NCBI RefSeq assembly: GCF_030055425.1
Contig: NZ_JASFYE010000003.1
Location: 185,307-249,306, forward strand
From: Methanothermobacter sp.
GTDB lineage: Archaea; Methanobacteriota; Methanobacteria; Methanobacteriales; Methanothermobacteraceae
Length of the DNA stretch: 64,000 bases
Direction: 5' to 3'
Shown: piece after piece, positions 10,153 through 18,437 of the stretch
How the letters are laid out: every line of letters begins with the position of its first letter
How positions within the stretch are numbered: position 1 is the first letter of the stretch
Notes under the pieces: generated by a model
Seen by the model: the letters and a program-made list of their open reading frames with translations, nothing else
Databases searched by the model: none
Told to the model about the DNA's origin: nothing
Translations under genes and position numbers: made by a program

Positions 10153-11385
10153 TCACATACCCTTGAGGCTCATATCAAGCATCCTCTTTGTTTCAGCCGC
10201 CAGTTCAGGTGGAAGGCCAGTTATATCCATACTCAGGAATCCCCTCACAATCATTGAGGCGGCCTCCTCCTCTGTGAGACTCCTTGATGTCAGGTACATG
10301 ACCTCCTCCTCGGCTATCTTACCCACCGCAGCTTCATGCGACATTTCAAGTTCTGTTGCACTTCCCTCAAGTTCAGGGACCGCATATATCATGGAGTCGT
10401 CTGATAGCACAAGACCATGGCATTCAAGGTGCCCCTTGACCTCAGGCACACGACCAGCCAGGTGGCCCCTTGAGTATATCTGGGATGAATCCTTTGAGAC
10501 TGCACGTGAGACCATCTCTGCACTTGAGCCCCTGCCCTCAAGGATGACCCTTGATCCCATATCAAGGACTGAATCCTTCTGTCCACCAAGTATTGACTGG
10601 AAAACAACCCGTGAGTTCTCACCGCTGCAGTAGGCCGTTGGGTAGGACTGGATGCTCTTAACCGGGCTTGTGAGTATATAGTTGCTTATGTAGGTTGCGT
10701 TATCACCCACCATTATACCGGTCCGTGGGCGCACATCAACCTGTTCAGCCCAGTTGTGCACCATTGTGAATGTTATCTTGGCGCCAGGTTTGAGGTAGAA
10801 TTCGGATACACCCACATGTAGAGCTGAACTCACATCCTCACCAGTTGCACAGCCTGTTATTATGTGGAGCTCGGAATTTTCCTCGGCGATTATGATGTTA
10901 TGGGCAGTCTGCATTACCCTCTCATCGCCTATGAACATGCATGCCTGAAGCGGGAAGACCTCACGTGCACCGGGCTTTGACCTTATGAAGTAGCCCCCCA
11001 TCTCTCCCTCAGCCTCCCGGAGGGCCGTTGTGGCTGTGTACTTGTCGGTGTCAACTGCGACGGCCTTCCACATGTAGTCCTTGAGCCAGCTGTACTTATC
11101 AAGGGCAACATTCATACCCATGATCTCGATTGACTCTGAGGCGCATGTTGTGCAGATGCCTGACTGGTCAACCTGTATGAATGTACCTGCACGTTCCCTC
11201 TCCTCAGGGTCCACGCCGACCCTCAGCAGGGTCTTCTGGACATCCTTAGGGACCTCCTTGGCCCTTGTCACCTCCTCGTGTTCACCAGCCTCTTCCTTTA
11301 TGAACCTTTCAAGGTCGATGTCCTCACCGTAGAGCGCCTTCTTGTCCTTTGCCTTCTCAGCCTTCTTCAGTGTATCCCGCAGCAT
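10153..11385 (-). CDS. sufB: SufB/SufD-family Fe-S cluster assembly scaffold
   Basis: A 410-residue SufBD protein, the scaffold of the SUF iron-sulfur assembly system. It shows the long right-handed beta-helix core (about residues 150-390) typical of the family, with conserved glycines and a late LTSRSLTEEEAASMIVRGF helix. Paired only with SufC, it forms the minimal SufBC system of many archaea. The start overlaps the sufC end by 19 bp. It supplies clusters for the many ferredoxin-type proteins encoded nearby, although that link is inference. Confidence 0.88.
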   Translation of the reverse strand: MLRDTLKKAEKAKDKKALYGEDIDLERFIKEEAGEHEEVTRAKEVPKDVQKTLLRVGVDPEERERAGTFIQVDQSGICTTCASESIEIMGMNVALDKYSWLKDYMWKAVAVDTDKYTATTALREAEGEMGGYFIRSKPGAREVFPLQACMFIGDERVMQTAHNIIIAEENSELHIITGCATGEDVSSALHVGVSEFYLKPGAKITFTMVHNWAEQVDVRPRTGIMVGDNATYISNYILTSPVKSIQSYPTAYCSGENSRVVFQSILGGQKDSVLDMGSRVILEGRGSSAEMVSRAVSKDSSQIYSRGHLAGRVPEVKGHLECHGLVLSDDSMIYAVPELEGSATELEMSHEAAVGKIAEEEVMYLTSRSLTEEEAASMIVRGFLSMDITGLPPELAAETKRMLDMSLKGM

Positions 11386-12122
11386 TCAACACACCCCTTG
11401 AATCCATCCTTTCTTATATCCTCAATTATCTCCTGGGGGTTACCTGAACATGCAATACGGCCATCCATGAGGACATGGGCCGTGTCGGCATTCACAAAGT
11501 TCAGTATGTAGCCCAGGTGGGTTATGAGGAGCCCCGCCTTCTGCCTCATACCTGGCTTCTTATCCTTGTCCAGGAGGACGTTGATCTCCTCTGCAAGGAG
11601 TTCAACGTTTTCTATATCAACACCGGAGTCTGGCTCGTCAAACATTATGAAGTCAGGTCTCTGTGCAAGTAACTGAAGGATTTCGGACCTCTTCACCTCA
11701 CCCCCTGAGAATCCAAGGTTAACATCCCTTTCAAGGAAGCTCTCATCGAATTTCATCCTGGCTGCAAGTTCCCTGAGTTCGGGTGTCAGCTCATCATCTG
11801 TGCTGAGGCCACTTTCAACCTTGAGGAGGTCCATGAGCCTCACACCCCTTATGGAAGGGGGGTTCTGAAAGCTCACACCTATACCCATCCTCACCCGCTC
11901 TGTTGTACTCATATCAGTTATATCCTTCCCCTTGAATAGTATCTGACCATCTGTGACCTTATACTTTGGAAAACCAAGTATTGTCATAAATAGGGTGCTC
12001 TTACCTGAGCCGTTGGGGCCCAGAAGGACATGTGTTTCACCCCTGTCGATGTATAGGTCTATGTCTCTGAGGACCTGTTTTCCGCTAACCTCGACCGCAA
12101 GGTCGGTTATTTCAAGAAGCAG
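11367..12122 (-). CDS. sufC: SufC ATPase of the SUF Fe-S assembly system (apparent CTG start)
   Basis: ABC-type ATPase that drives SufB. The Walker A loop GPNGSGKST is at about residues 34-42, the signature LGFSGGEVKR near 145-154, Walker B FIMFDEPDSGVD near 166-177 and the switch His in LLITHLG. An ATG at 11987 would cut off the Walker A loop, so the frame must begin earlier. The only place for it is a CTG at 12122, directly after an in-frame TGA and 8 bp after AGGTGG. The predicted N-terminus LLLEITDLAVEV is normal for SufC, so a CTG start (or a sequence variant of ATG/GTG) is likely. Confidence 0.85.
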   Translation of the reverse strand: MLLEITDLAVEVSGKQVLRDIDLYIDRGETHVLLGPNGSGKSTLFMTILGFPKYKVTDGQILFKGKDITDMSTTERVRMGIGVSFQNPPSIRGVRLMDLLKVESGLSTDDELTPELRELAARMKFDESFLERDVNLGFSGGEVKRSEILQLLAQRPDFIMFDEPDSGVDIENVELLAEEINVLLDKDKKPGMRQKAGLLITHLGYILNFVNADTAHVLMDGRIACSGNPQEIIEDIRKDGFKGCVECCGIH

Positions 12123-12188
12123 TCAAACCACCACCTATTATTTTTCCCTTAGAATAGTATAACGTGATACAATAAATAACTTCTGATA

Positions 12189-12668
12189 TTATGGGGGGGC
12201 GATAAATGACTCAAATAACTCCAGCGCCCTCCTTATCCCTGATTCCTGCCTTGCAAGGATCTCATCCGTCCCTGAAAATCTGAGGTCTGCCTCCACATCA
12301 GAGTTTATAACCTCCTCCCTATCATCTGATACAACGGCAATACCACCCCGCCCTGTACCCGCAGTTGTACCTATACCTATATCCGCCTCTGTTAGCCTTC
12401 TGACAGAGCGGGCCATCATGAGGGCCACCCTTTCATCCTCCTTTTCAGTGTAAACCTTTATGTCGTTGAGGGTGGCAGAGGGTTCTGGAGGCTCAAATCT
12501 GAGGATGCTCCGCACACCTGAAAGGGTGGGTATGAAGAGACCAGCCACGAGTGAGACCTCAGCATCGACCCTCCAGTGGTAGTTCATGGGGTAGCCCATG
12601 GAGTAGGCGTGTATCTCCCTTCCAACGATGCCATGGGTGAAGCACTCTGCCGTGGCAACCCTTATCAT
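12189..12668 (-). CDS. hcgF: HcgF, FeGP-cofactor biosynthesis (UPF0254 family)
   Basis: A 159-residue protein of the UPF0254/HcgF family. HcgF receives the activated carboxylate of the guanylylpyridinol precursor and forms a thioester through Cys9 in making the acyl-iron ligand of [Fe]-hydrogenase. Here Cys9 is present in MIRVATAECFTHG. TAGTGRGG near residue 121 is part of the nucleotide-binding site. Its ATG overlaps the hcgE stop (ATGA). It is the last gene of the hmd-hcg operon and sufC follows after 66 bp. Confidence 0.88.
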   Translation of the reverse strand: MIRVATAECFTHGIVGREIHAYSMGYPMNYHWRVDAEVSLVAGLFIPTLSGVRSILRFEPPEPSATLNDIKVYTEKEDERVALMMARSVRRLTEADIGIGTTAGTGRGGIAVVSDDREEVINSDVEADLRFSGTDEILARQESGIRRALELFESFIAPP

Positions 12669-13303
12669 CTCTGAACACCCCGAAGGAGTTTGAGTATCTC
12701 TGCCGTCATAACCTCTGAGACCCTGTCCAGGACATGGGGCGTTACAGGCTCCCAGTCCCTTATGAGTTTACCTGTACCCACAAGTACGTGCTCATGGATA
12801 CCCTCAGCCTGCAGATATGCTGCAATGGGGTTTTCAGGGTCAGCTTCATCTATATCCAACACTGAGACGTCCTCTTCACCTATCCCGAACACACCCATGG
12901 TGCTGATGGTGGCAGCACCTTTCTTCTGGGCGTATCGAATTATCTCTGCGGTGGTGGGCAGGGTGTCACCTCCTGCAATCTCCACACAGACCACATCCCC
13001 ACCTATGAGGTCAAGGTTATTGGCTGTGATGTACTCGGGTATGCCCTGAACGGTCCTTGAAAAGCCATCGCAGGCGAGGGATTCAATGAACTTCACCTTG
13101 TATTCCCCTATTTCTGCCCCCATGAGGCGGAATATCAGGTCATCTGCAGATACCCTCTGGCCGTCGATGACCTTTATCCTTTCAGGGCCCCCACGGTGGA
13201 TCTGCATGAGGTTGAGAGCGGTGCGGAAGCCCAGTCTCCCGGCACCGACAAGCGTGACCTCTCCGTGGGGCACCTTTTTACCTTCAAGTTCAGAGATCTC
13301 CAA
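12665..13303 (-). CDS. hcgE: HcgE, E1-like adenylyltransferase for the FeGP cofactor
   Basis: A 212-residue ThiF/ubiquitin-E1-like protein with VGAGRLGFRTALNL (about residues 19-32) as the nucleotide-binding loop. HcgE adenylylates the carboxyl group of the guanylylpyridinol, which is then passed to HcgF. The start is TTG at 13303, supported by GGTGATATGA directly upstream. It lies between hcgD and hcgF, overlapping hcgF by 4 bp. It lacks the zinc-binding Cys pairs of many E1-like enzymes. Confidence 0.86.
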   Translation of the reverse strand: MEISELEGKKVPHGEVTLVGAGRLGFRTALNLMQIHRGGPERIKVIDGQRVSADDLIFRLMGAEIGEYKVKFIESLACDGFSRTVQGIPEYITANNLDLIGGDVVCVEIAGGDTLPTTAEIIRYAQKKGAATISTMGVFGIGEEDVSVLDIDEADPENPIAAYLQAEGIHEHVLVGTGKLIRDWEPVTPHVLDRVSEVMTAEILKLLRGVQR

Positions 13304-13326
13304 TCATATCACCAGCTTGTGCAATA

Positions 13327-13995
13327 CTAGAATGTTTCATAGCGGTACTCTGTCCAGGGGGTACCTGTATCAATAAGGTCCACCATCAGCCCGAGGTCCT
13401 CTATCATATCAAGGAGCCTCAGGAGTCCCGGCATTTCCGTTGCATGGTGACCTGCATCGATGAGTGTCATGTTGAGGTTTCTTGCAAGAACTGCCGAGGC
13501 ATGGGTGAGGTCACCTGATAGGTAAACATGGGCTCCCTCAGAGAAGGCCATTCTTATGAGGTCCCTGTCTGAGAGACCGAAACCTGCTACAACAGCCACC
13601 CTGTCCAGGTATTCCCTGGGGTTTACGACCCTAACCACCCCCGGCATCAGATCATGTATTCTTTCCATGAGCTCCTCAAGTGTAATGTCCCCATGACATA
13701 TGCGCCCCAGTCCGGTTTCGGGGTCAAGGAAGGATTCAACGTCCAGTCCAAGGGCGTCTGCGAGGGCATCACAGGCACCACCATCGGCAACGTCCCAGTT
13801 GGAATGTGCAACATAGTAGGGAAGCGGAGGTTCAACCTGGGGTGGGTGGTGGAGGACCAGGAGGTCATACCCATCCACAGGCACATCCTCCAGGTAGTCC
13901 ATGAGTAACAGGACGGATTCAACCTCAATTTCAGGGCCATGGTATCCTATCCTGTCACCGGGAAGTGCAAGTTCAGGCGGGGCCAGGCTCTCCAT
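13327..13995 (-). CDS. hcgD: HcgD, NIF3-like protein (start uncertain)
   Basis: NIF3-family protein, proposed as the iron chaperone for FeGP-cofactor assembly. Metal-site motifs are LVLHHPP (first pair of His) and DAGHHATE near the C-terminus. The first ATG (13995) gives 222 residues but starts inside the usual first helix. The in-frame upstream codons IRIESFIEF look like genuine family N-terminus, and AGGTGAT at 14026-14032 is well placed. However, between the in-frame TAA (14041-14043) and 13995 there is no ATG, GTG or TTG, only ATC (14022) or ATA (14016). The ribosome site lies in the first unit of a 65-bp tandem repeat, so the start may have been altered by that duplication. Confidence 0.85.
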   Translation of the reverse strand: MESLAPPELALPGDRIGYHGPEIEVESVLLLMDYLEDVPVDGYDLLVLHHPPQVEPPLPYYVAHSNWDVADGGACDALADALGLDVESFLDPETGLGRICHGDITLEELMERIHDLMPGVVRVVNPREYLDRVAVVAGFGLSDRDLIRMAFSEGAHVYLSGDLTHASAVLARNLNMTLIDAGHHATEMPGLLRLLDMIEDLGLMVDLIDTGTPWTEYRYETF

Positions 13996-14014
13996 GAACT
14001 CTATAAATGACTCT

Positions 14015-14232
14015 ATTCTGATATTATCACCTTTGACCTTTTAGGTGCTTACGGATGCAGTGAGGAGTTCGTTGATTTTATTCTGATATTATCACCTTTG
14101 ACCTTTTAGGTGCTTACGGATGCAGTGAGGAGTTCGTTGATTTTATTCTGATATTATCACCTTTGACCTTTTAGGTGCTTACGGATGCAGTGAGGAGTTC
14201 GTTGATTTTATTCTGATATTATCACCTTTGAC
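14015..14232. repeat. 65-bp perfect tandem repeat, 3.35 copies, upstream of hcgD
   Basis: Three identical 65-bp units begin at 14015, 14080 and 14145, followed by a 23-bp partial copy at 14210-14232. On the coding (minus) strand every unit holds the ribosome-binding sequence AAAGGTGATAAT followed by ATCAGAATA. The array fills most of the 311-bp hcgC-hcgD spacer. The identity of the copies implies recent expansion. The copy next to hcgD provides its likely ribosome binding site. Confidence 0.97.
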
Positions 14233-14306
14233 GATGATGGATGAGCAGTATGTGGTCTTGCTGGTTAACTGCATCACCTTCAAGTGGGCTTAGGAGGTTT
14301 CACCGG

Positions 14307-15068
14307 TTATTCAGGAATTATCCTTGATTTTATCATCCCAAGGTTCCCTTCTATGATCCCATCACAGTCCAGCTCTTCAAGTGATGAAACCACGAGGGAG
14401 GGGGATTCAAGGCGTCTCAGGAATCTTTCGGGATCTCCCTCCTTAAAGAGTATCCTCTCAAAGAATTCAAGGGTTGCTGTTGCATAGAGCACGCCCTCAA
14501 ATTCAAGTGCATCGGCCATGGACCTCCTCATGACCTCCACTGTAAGCGTCATTGTACCTGAGGTCTTGGCGCCAATGCCATCGGTGTGGAGGGCCCCTGA
14601 AATGTCTGATTCAACCATTCTGAGTCTATCATATGTCCTGTTGAATCTCCTTATAGTCTCATCGCTGCCATCTGATGTTGGGTCCTCAACGATGAACGCT
14701 TCTGCAGTGATGCCTCTCATTTCATCCTCGGTGACACCCCCGAGACCCGTGGTATCAACAAGGAGGTCCCAGTGACCCCTGAGGTCCCTAACACCTCCAT
14801 GGAACTTCACGCTGTCATCAAGGATAAAACGTGTCTGGGGGTTTATGTCTGCAACGGTCACATCGCAGTCAAGTGAACCTGCAATTGCTGCACCTGTGAA
14901 GTATGAGCCGATTATAAGGGCTCTTTCAGGTTTCATATCGATTTCAGTGAGCCATTCAATAACTGCGGTCGATTTGACTGTGGATATGTGCTTGATTATA
15001 TCATATACCCTGTATGTGGAGAAGAATGTTTTAACCGTCTCTGTTATGCCTGTTTCATTGTGTTTCAT
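14307..15068 (-). CDS. hcgC: HcgC, SAM-dependent pyridinol C-methyltransferase
   Basis: A 253-residue protein matching HcgC, which methylates the 6-carboxymethyl-pyridinol precursor of the FeGP cofactor with S-adenosylmethionine. A Rossmann-type segment ALIIGSYFTGAAIAGSL (about residues 49-65) followed by CDVTVADINPQ resembles the cofactor-binding strands. The start ATG overlaps the hcgB stop (ATGA). Order and size agree with the known hcg cluster. The catalytic residues were not checked individually. Confidence 0.85.
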   Translation of the reverse strand: MKHNETGITETVKTFFSTYRVYDIIKHISTVKSTAVIEWLTEIDMKPERALIIGSYFTGAAIAGSLDCDVTVADINPQTRFILDDSVKFHGGVRDLRGHWDLLVDTTGLGGVTEDEMRGITAEAFIVEDPTSDGSDETIRRFNRTYDRLRMVESDISGALHTDGIGAKTSGTMTLTVEVMRRSMADALEFEGVLYATATLEFFERILFKEGDPERFLRRLESPSLVVSSLEELDCDGIIEGNLGMIKSRIIPE

Positions 15069-15544
15069 TCTGATCCTCTGCTGAAGCCTATCCTCTCAAG
15101 GGCATTGGTTATCTCGGATCTCACGGCATCCTGAACGTCCATTTCGTGTATAACGTGTGGTGGTGACATGGACGCTGAAAGGATCCTCCCCCTCGAGTCC
15201 ATGATCACTAGGAGAGATCCGGAACCAGGGACCCCAAGCCGTCCCCGTGCAATAACAAGATCCGCCCCTGATATGTCAAGTGCCATGATGGCCTTTGTAA
15301 CGGCAGGCATCCTTGTGAGGTCCGCCCAGTTGGTGTTGAACTGAAGGTGCTCTGCCTCCCGCAGGTTGAAGGATCTTAGGACCTCATTTATCACATCAAC
15401 CTTTTCCTGGTTCCAGTTTGGCACTACAATCCTTTGAGCGCCGCTAATGTAGTCCCTTACAGCTCTAACTTCCTCCTCACGGTCTCCTCTTCGACGATCC
15501 TCTGCAGACTCAAGGTATGCACTGGCTATTATATCCTCTAACAT
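15065..15544 (-). CDS. hcgB: HcgB, FeGP-cofactor guanylyltransferase
   Basis: A protein of 159 residues matching HcgB, which joins GMP from GTP to the pyridinol hydroxyl. The ATG at 15544 (MLEDIIASAYLES) is preferred because GGTGTGGTC lies directly before it; an in-frame ATG at 15583 falls inside a degenerate repeat array. Conserved-looking stretches are VVPNWNQEKVDVINEVL and ISGADLVIARGRLGVPGSGSL. It is coupled to hcgC by a 4-bp overlap. Confidence 0.86.
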   Translation of the reverse strand: MLEDIIASAYLESAEDRRRGDREEEVRAVRDYISGAQRIVVPNWNQEKVDVINEVLRSFNLREAEHLQFNTNWADLTRMPAVTKAIMALDISGADLVIARGRLGVPGSGSLLVIMDSRGRILSASMSPPHVIHEMDVQDAVRSEITNALERIGFSRGSE

Positions 15545-15665
15545 GACCACACCACTGTATATGATAAGACTTGGGGTATTCAAGGGCTATTAAAGACCAG
15601 ACCACTGTATTGATAAGATTAATGGTATGCACAGGCTATATGACTACACCCGTCCGTATTGATAA
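15545..15665. repeat. Degenerate 49-bp tandem repeat upstream of hcgB
   Basis: Two 49-bp units (15568-15616 and 15617-15665) and a partial third (about 15545-15567) align with clear divergence. On the minus strand each begins TTATCA(T)ATAC, continues with a G-rich block like the hcgB ribosome site and, further on, AATACC or GCATACC. The array fills the whole spacer between the hcgA stop and the hcgB start. Confidence 0.75.
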
Positions 15666-15666
15666 A

Positions 15667-16695
15667 TCAGAGCAGGACAACCCCATCAGCTGCGGGGTTT
15701 GCTGATATCTGGGGCTTCAGTCCCATCTCATCCACAACCCTAAGCACATCGTTGAGGTTTCCGTACCTTGGGGACCCGACCCCCTTAACATCATGGGGGT
15801 AACCGTCGGGTATAACCGTTGCAAGGTTATCTGCCCCTGCCATGAGGGAGAAGCGGACATTTTCGGGACCTATGGTGGGTGTTGGAACCGTTATCCTTAT
15901 ATCCGGGTACATGATACGTGTGATGGCTATGGTCTTCATCTGTTCCTCAAGGGGGCAGGGTGGATGGTTCTCCATGGGAGTTCCAGGGTAGGGGTTGAAT
16001 CCCATGATGGGTATCTCTCCAAGTGTTTCAAATTCACCAAGGAATCTCAGGTGTGCAAGGCGGTCAGCGTAACTCTCACCAAGACCTATAAGCAGACCGC
16101 TTGATAATTCTATTCCACTTTCACATACAAGTTCACAGACTCTTATCCGATCCTCTATCTTCTCGCCGGGTTTAACCCGCCTGAAAAGATCCCTGTTGAC
16201 GGTTTCAAGGTTACAGCATATCGTGTCAGTACCATAATCCGCAAGTTTCTCCACTGAGGTCCTGTTAAGGTCGGACCCAACGTTTATGAGCAGTTCAAGT
16301 GAGGTGTTCTCCTTCACTATCTCCGTGGCCTTGACGGCGTGTTCACCGTTGAATCCATGGGCTCCTGAGCAGCTGACCCTGGGTATTCCCGATTTTTCTA
16401 TTATTCTGGCGGCTTCGAGGATCTCCTCATCGGTTTTGAAGAATGAGGTGTAGTATCCATTACGTGATGTTCCAGCGGCAAATCCACAGTAGCCACACCT
16501 TGGCCTCACCTGGCAGATATTTGTTATGTGGACTGTGGATGTGAGCTTGATAACCCCCCTGCGCTCCTTCATGATGCTGAATGCTGTTTCCATGAGAAGG
16601 GCAAAATCTTTCGGGTCATTTATCTGGAATAGCCGTATAATCTCTTTATCATCGAGGGGGTATCCCTCAGCCGCCTTTTTGAGTATTTTGTCCAT
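15667..16695 (-). CDS. hcgA: HcgA (HmdB), radical SAM enzyme of FeGP-cofactor biosynthesis
   Basis: A 342-residue radical SAM protein related to BioB/HydE. The cluster motif is the unusual C-x5-C-x2-C (CQVRPRCGYC, about residues 60-69), which is the recognised hallmark of HcgA/HmdB and differs from the normal C-x3-C-x2-C. GSDLNRTS and GLGESYADR mark later strands of the partial TIM barrel. The enzyme acts early in making the pyridinol. The ATG at 16695 and a TTG one codon earlier share the GGTG ribosome site. It follows hmd by about 100 bp and is probably co-transcribed with it. Confidence 0.9.
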   Translation of the reverse strand: MDKILKKAAEGYPLDDKEIIRLFQINDPKDFALLMETAFSIMKERRGVIKLTSTVHITNICQVRPRCGYCGFAAGTSRNGYYTSFFKTDEEILEAARIIEKSGIPRVSCSGAHGFNGEHAVKATEIVKENTSLELLINVGSDLNRTSVEKLADYGTDTICCNLETVNRDLFRRVKPGEKIEDRIRVCELVCESGIELSSGLLIGLGESYADRLAHLRFLGEFETLGEIPIMGFNPYPGTPMENHPPCPLEEQMKTIAITRIMYPDIRITVPTPTIGPENVRFSLMAGADNLATVIPDGYPHDVKGVGSPRYGNLNDVLRVVDEMGLKPQISANPAADGVVLL

Positions 16696-16798
16696 CAATT
16701 TAACACCAGTTTCAGCTGCTTGGGAACATAAAAGTCAGTTGGATCAGTATAAATCAGTTGGTTAAAAAAATAAATAAATTTTTTGGGCTGGCGCCCGG

Positions 16799-17833
16799 TT
16801 ATTTTTTCCTCTTCTCGAGGATTTCAAAGACGGTTGGGAGTATGTCTGCTGATGCTCCGAAGTTCATGGAGTCAGCTGTACCCAGGAGTGCACCAGGGTC
16901 GAGGTGCTCCTCCATTTTGTCTATTCCAACCTTTTCCATGAGGGCTGTCATCTGCTCCAGGGACTCCTTGGCCATCATCTGTGCGAAACCTGCAGGTGCG
17001 CCGAGTACCTGTGTAACTGAGTCCCTGTAGGAGAGTATACCTGCGTAGGTTATTGCTGTCAGTGCTGAGCACATGTCACAGACAGGTCCGAGGAGTTCTG
17101 CTGGTAGCCTGTATGCGTTACCTCTGGCCTTCTGTCCGAGCTCAAAGAGGGTGTTTATTGCGTCCTCTGAGGCGTAGCCCTCTGCAATGTATACCTGTCC
17201 CTTCATTTCAGGAACGGCACCTGGGTGGTAGGATGTTACGTTGAGTGTTTCAGGTTTGGTTACCAGGTCACCGTGTTTCTGTTCAAAGATCTTGTAGAAC
17301 TTGGTGGTTGGAATTGTGCAGGCGTGTGTGACGATTGCACCAGGTTTTATGTCGTCTATGAACTTGTTTATTATGTCTGGCTGCATGTCACCCTTTGGGA
17401 ACCAGGTCATGATGAAGTCTGCGTCTGCTATGGCCTCTTTGTCATCTGTTGTTATTTCAAATCCAAGGTCTTCAGGGTGTGTGAAGTGTATTGCACCTTC
17501 TGGTGGTTTTGGAAGCTCCTTGGCGACTTCGTTGACCTTTTCCCTGATCTGTGGCATTATTTTTTCAGGGTCCTCCTTGTGGGCCTCTATGACGTCCTCG
17601 TAGGCGAAGTCGTCTATGACTGTGAACTGGTTGTCGAATACAGGGTCCGCAACAACGACTTCGTCGACACCTGCGAGTTCTTTAAGCTCAGCACCCATTG
17701 TTATCGTGGAATGGGTCATGGCTATTTCTGGTTTTCCAACCATTTCAGCGACTTCGCATGCCCTGGAAAAGTTTGTTATTCCACTGGCCGCGTGGGTCCT
17801 GTAACATCCTGCACCTAGTATTGCAAGTTTCAT
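16799..17833 (-). CDS. hmd: [Fe]-hydrogenase (H2-forming methylene-H4MPT dehydrogenase)
   Basis: Hmd reversibly reduces methenyl-H4MPT+ with H2 to methylene-H4MPT, using the iron-guanylylpyridinol cofactor. From the ATG at 17833 (GGAGTGAT 6 bp upstream) it has the expected 344 residues and starts MKLAILGAGCYRTHAASG. The iron-ligating Cys lies in THACTIPTTKF, at about residue 176. HYHPGAVPEM-type residues (SYHPGAVPEM) follow. The first in-frame start at 17842 lacks a ribosome site. It heads the operon hmd-hcgABCDEF. A TATA box lies near 17895-17912 on the minus strand. Confidence 0.97.
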   Translation of the reverse strand: MKLAILGAGCYRTHAASGITNFSRACEVAEMVGKPEIAMTHSTITMGAELKELAGVDEVVVADPVFDNQFTVIDDFAYEDVIEAHKEDPEKIMPQIREKVNEVAKELPKPPEGAIHFTHPEDLGFEITTDDKEAIADADFIMTWFPKGDMQPDIINKFIDDIKPGAIVTHACTIPTTKFYKIFEQKHGDLVTKPETLNVTSYHPGAVPEMKGQVYIAEGYASEDAINTLFELGQKARGNAYRLPAELLGPVCDMCSALTAITYAGILSYRDSVTQVLGAPAGFAQMMAKESLEQMTALMEKVGIDKMEEHLDPGALLGTADSMNFGASADILPTVFEILEKRKK

Positions 17834-18437
17834 ATCTATCACTCCATTTCTGTAATACTACTTATATTATTAGTAGTACAGATTAATCGGTTTCCACTAT
17901 AAATATATTTTTTGATAATTTTTAAACCAAAAAGCTTATAAGTGGAATTATTTTATCTGGGGGCAACCTTTACATACGGGGTCCTGATTAAAATCCGCAG
18001 GAACGTTATTCAGTGTGTTTTTACGGGGGCACCATACTCTATTCATAATTATTAAAATATTAATATTAAACTTTCCCAAATCCCGGTTTCTAATTTCATT
18101 CGGAAGATTGAAGAGGCATCCTTAAGGTTAAATTGATGTGCTGTTCCCTTATTTTGCAGTATTCTCCTCGGGAACACCATAAATAATAAAAAATAAATAT
18201 TTATTATGAATTAATTAAAGAGACTTGAATATTAATTCCAGTTTTATAACTCACTCAAATACTATTTTTTAATTTTTAAACGTTTTAAAAGTATTAAATT
18301 AAAAAATAAACACAAAAATATTTTATAATTCTTTTTTAAGCATTTTAAACGCTTTTTTATTTTAGAAACATTTATATATGTAATACTTATTAGCAGATAC
18401 TTATGATAAACATAAAACTGGAGGTTGTGGTGAAAGT
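17834..18437. promoter_or_regulatory. Divergent hmd / flp control region
   Basis: A 604-bp AT-rich region without a convincing gene separates hmd (minus) from flpE (plus). On the minus strand AAATATATTTATAG (about 17896-17909) is a TATA box roughly 70 bp from hmd. On the plus strand TTTATATATG at 18371-18380 is a TATA box about 60 bp from flpE. GC-richer islands at 17960-18035 and 18140-18180 stand out from the background and could hold regulator sites. I found no clear hairpin RNA in it. Confidence 0.55.

Noticed and set aside
11367..11987. Short sufC starting at the first ATG
   Set aside because: That protein would lack the Walker A loop, which is present just upstream in the same frame.
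14015..14232. CRISPR array
   Set aside because: The units are identical over all 65 bp and directly adjoin, with no unique spacers. It is a simple tandem repeat.
17225..17818. Plus-strand open frame of 197 codons
   Set aside because: It is antisense to hmd, rich in Cys/Tyr/Phe/Val as expected from the complementary codon pattern, and has no ribosome site.
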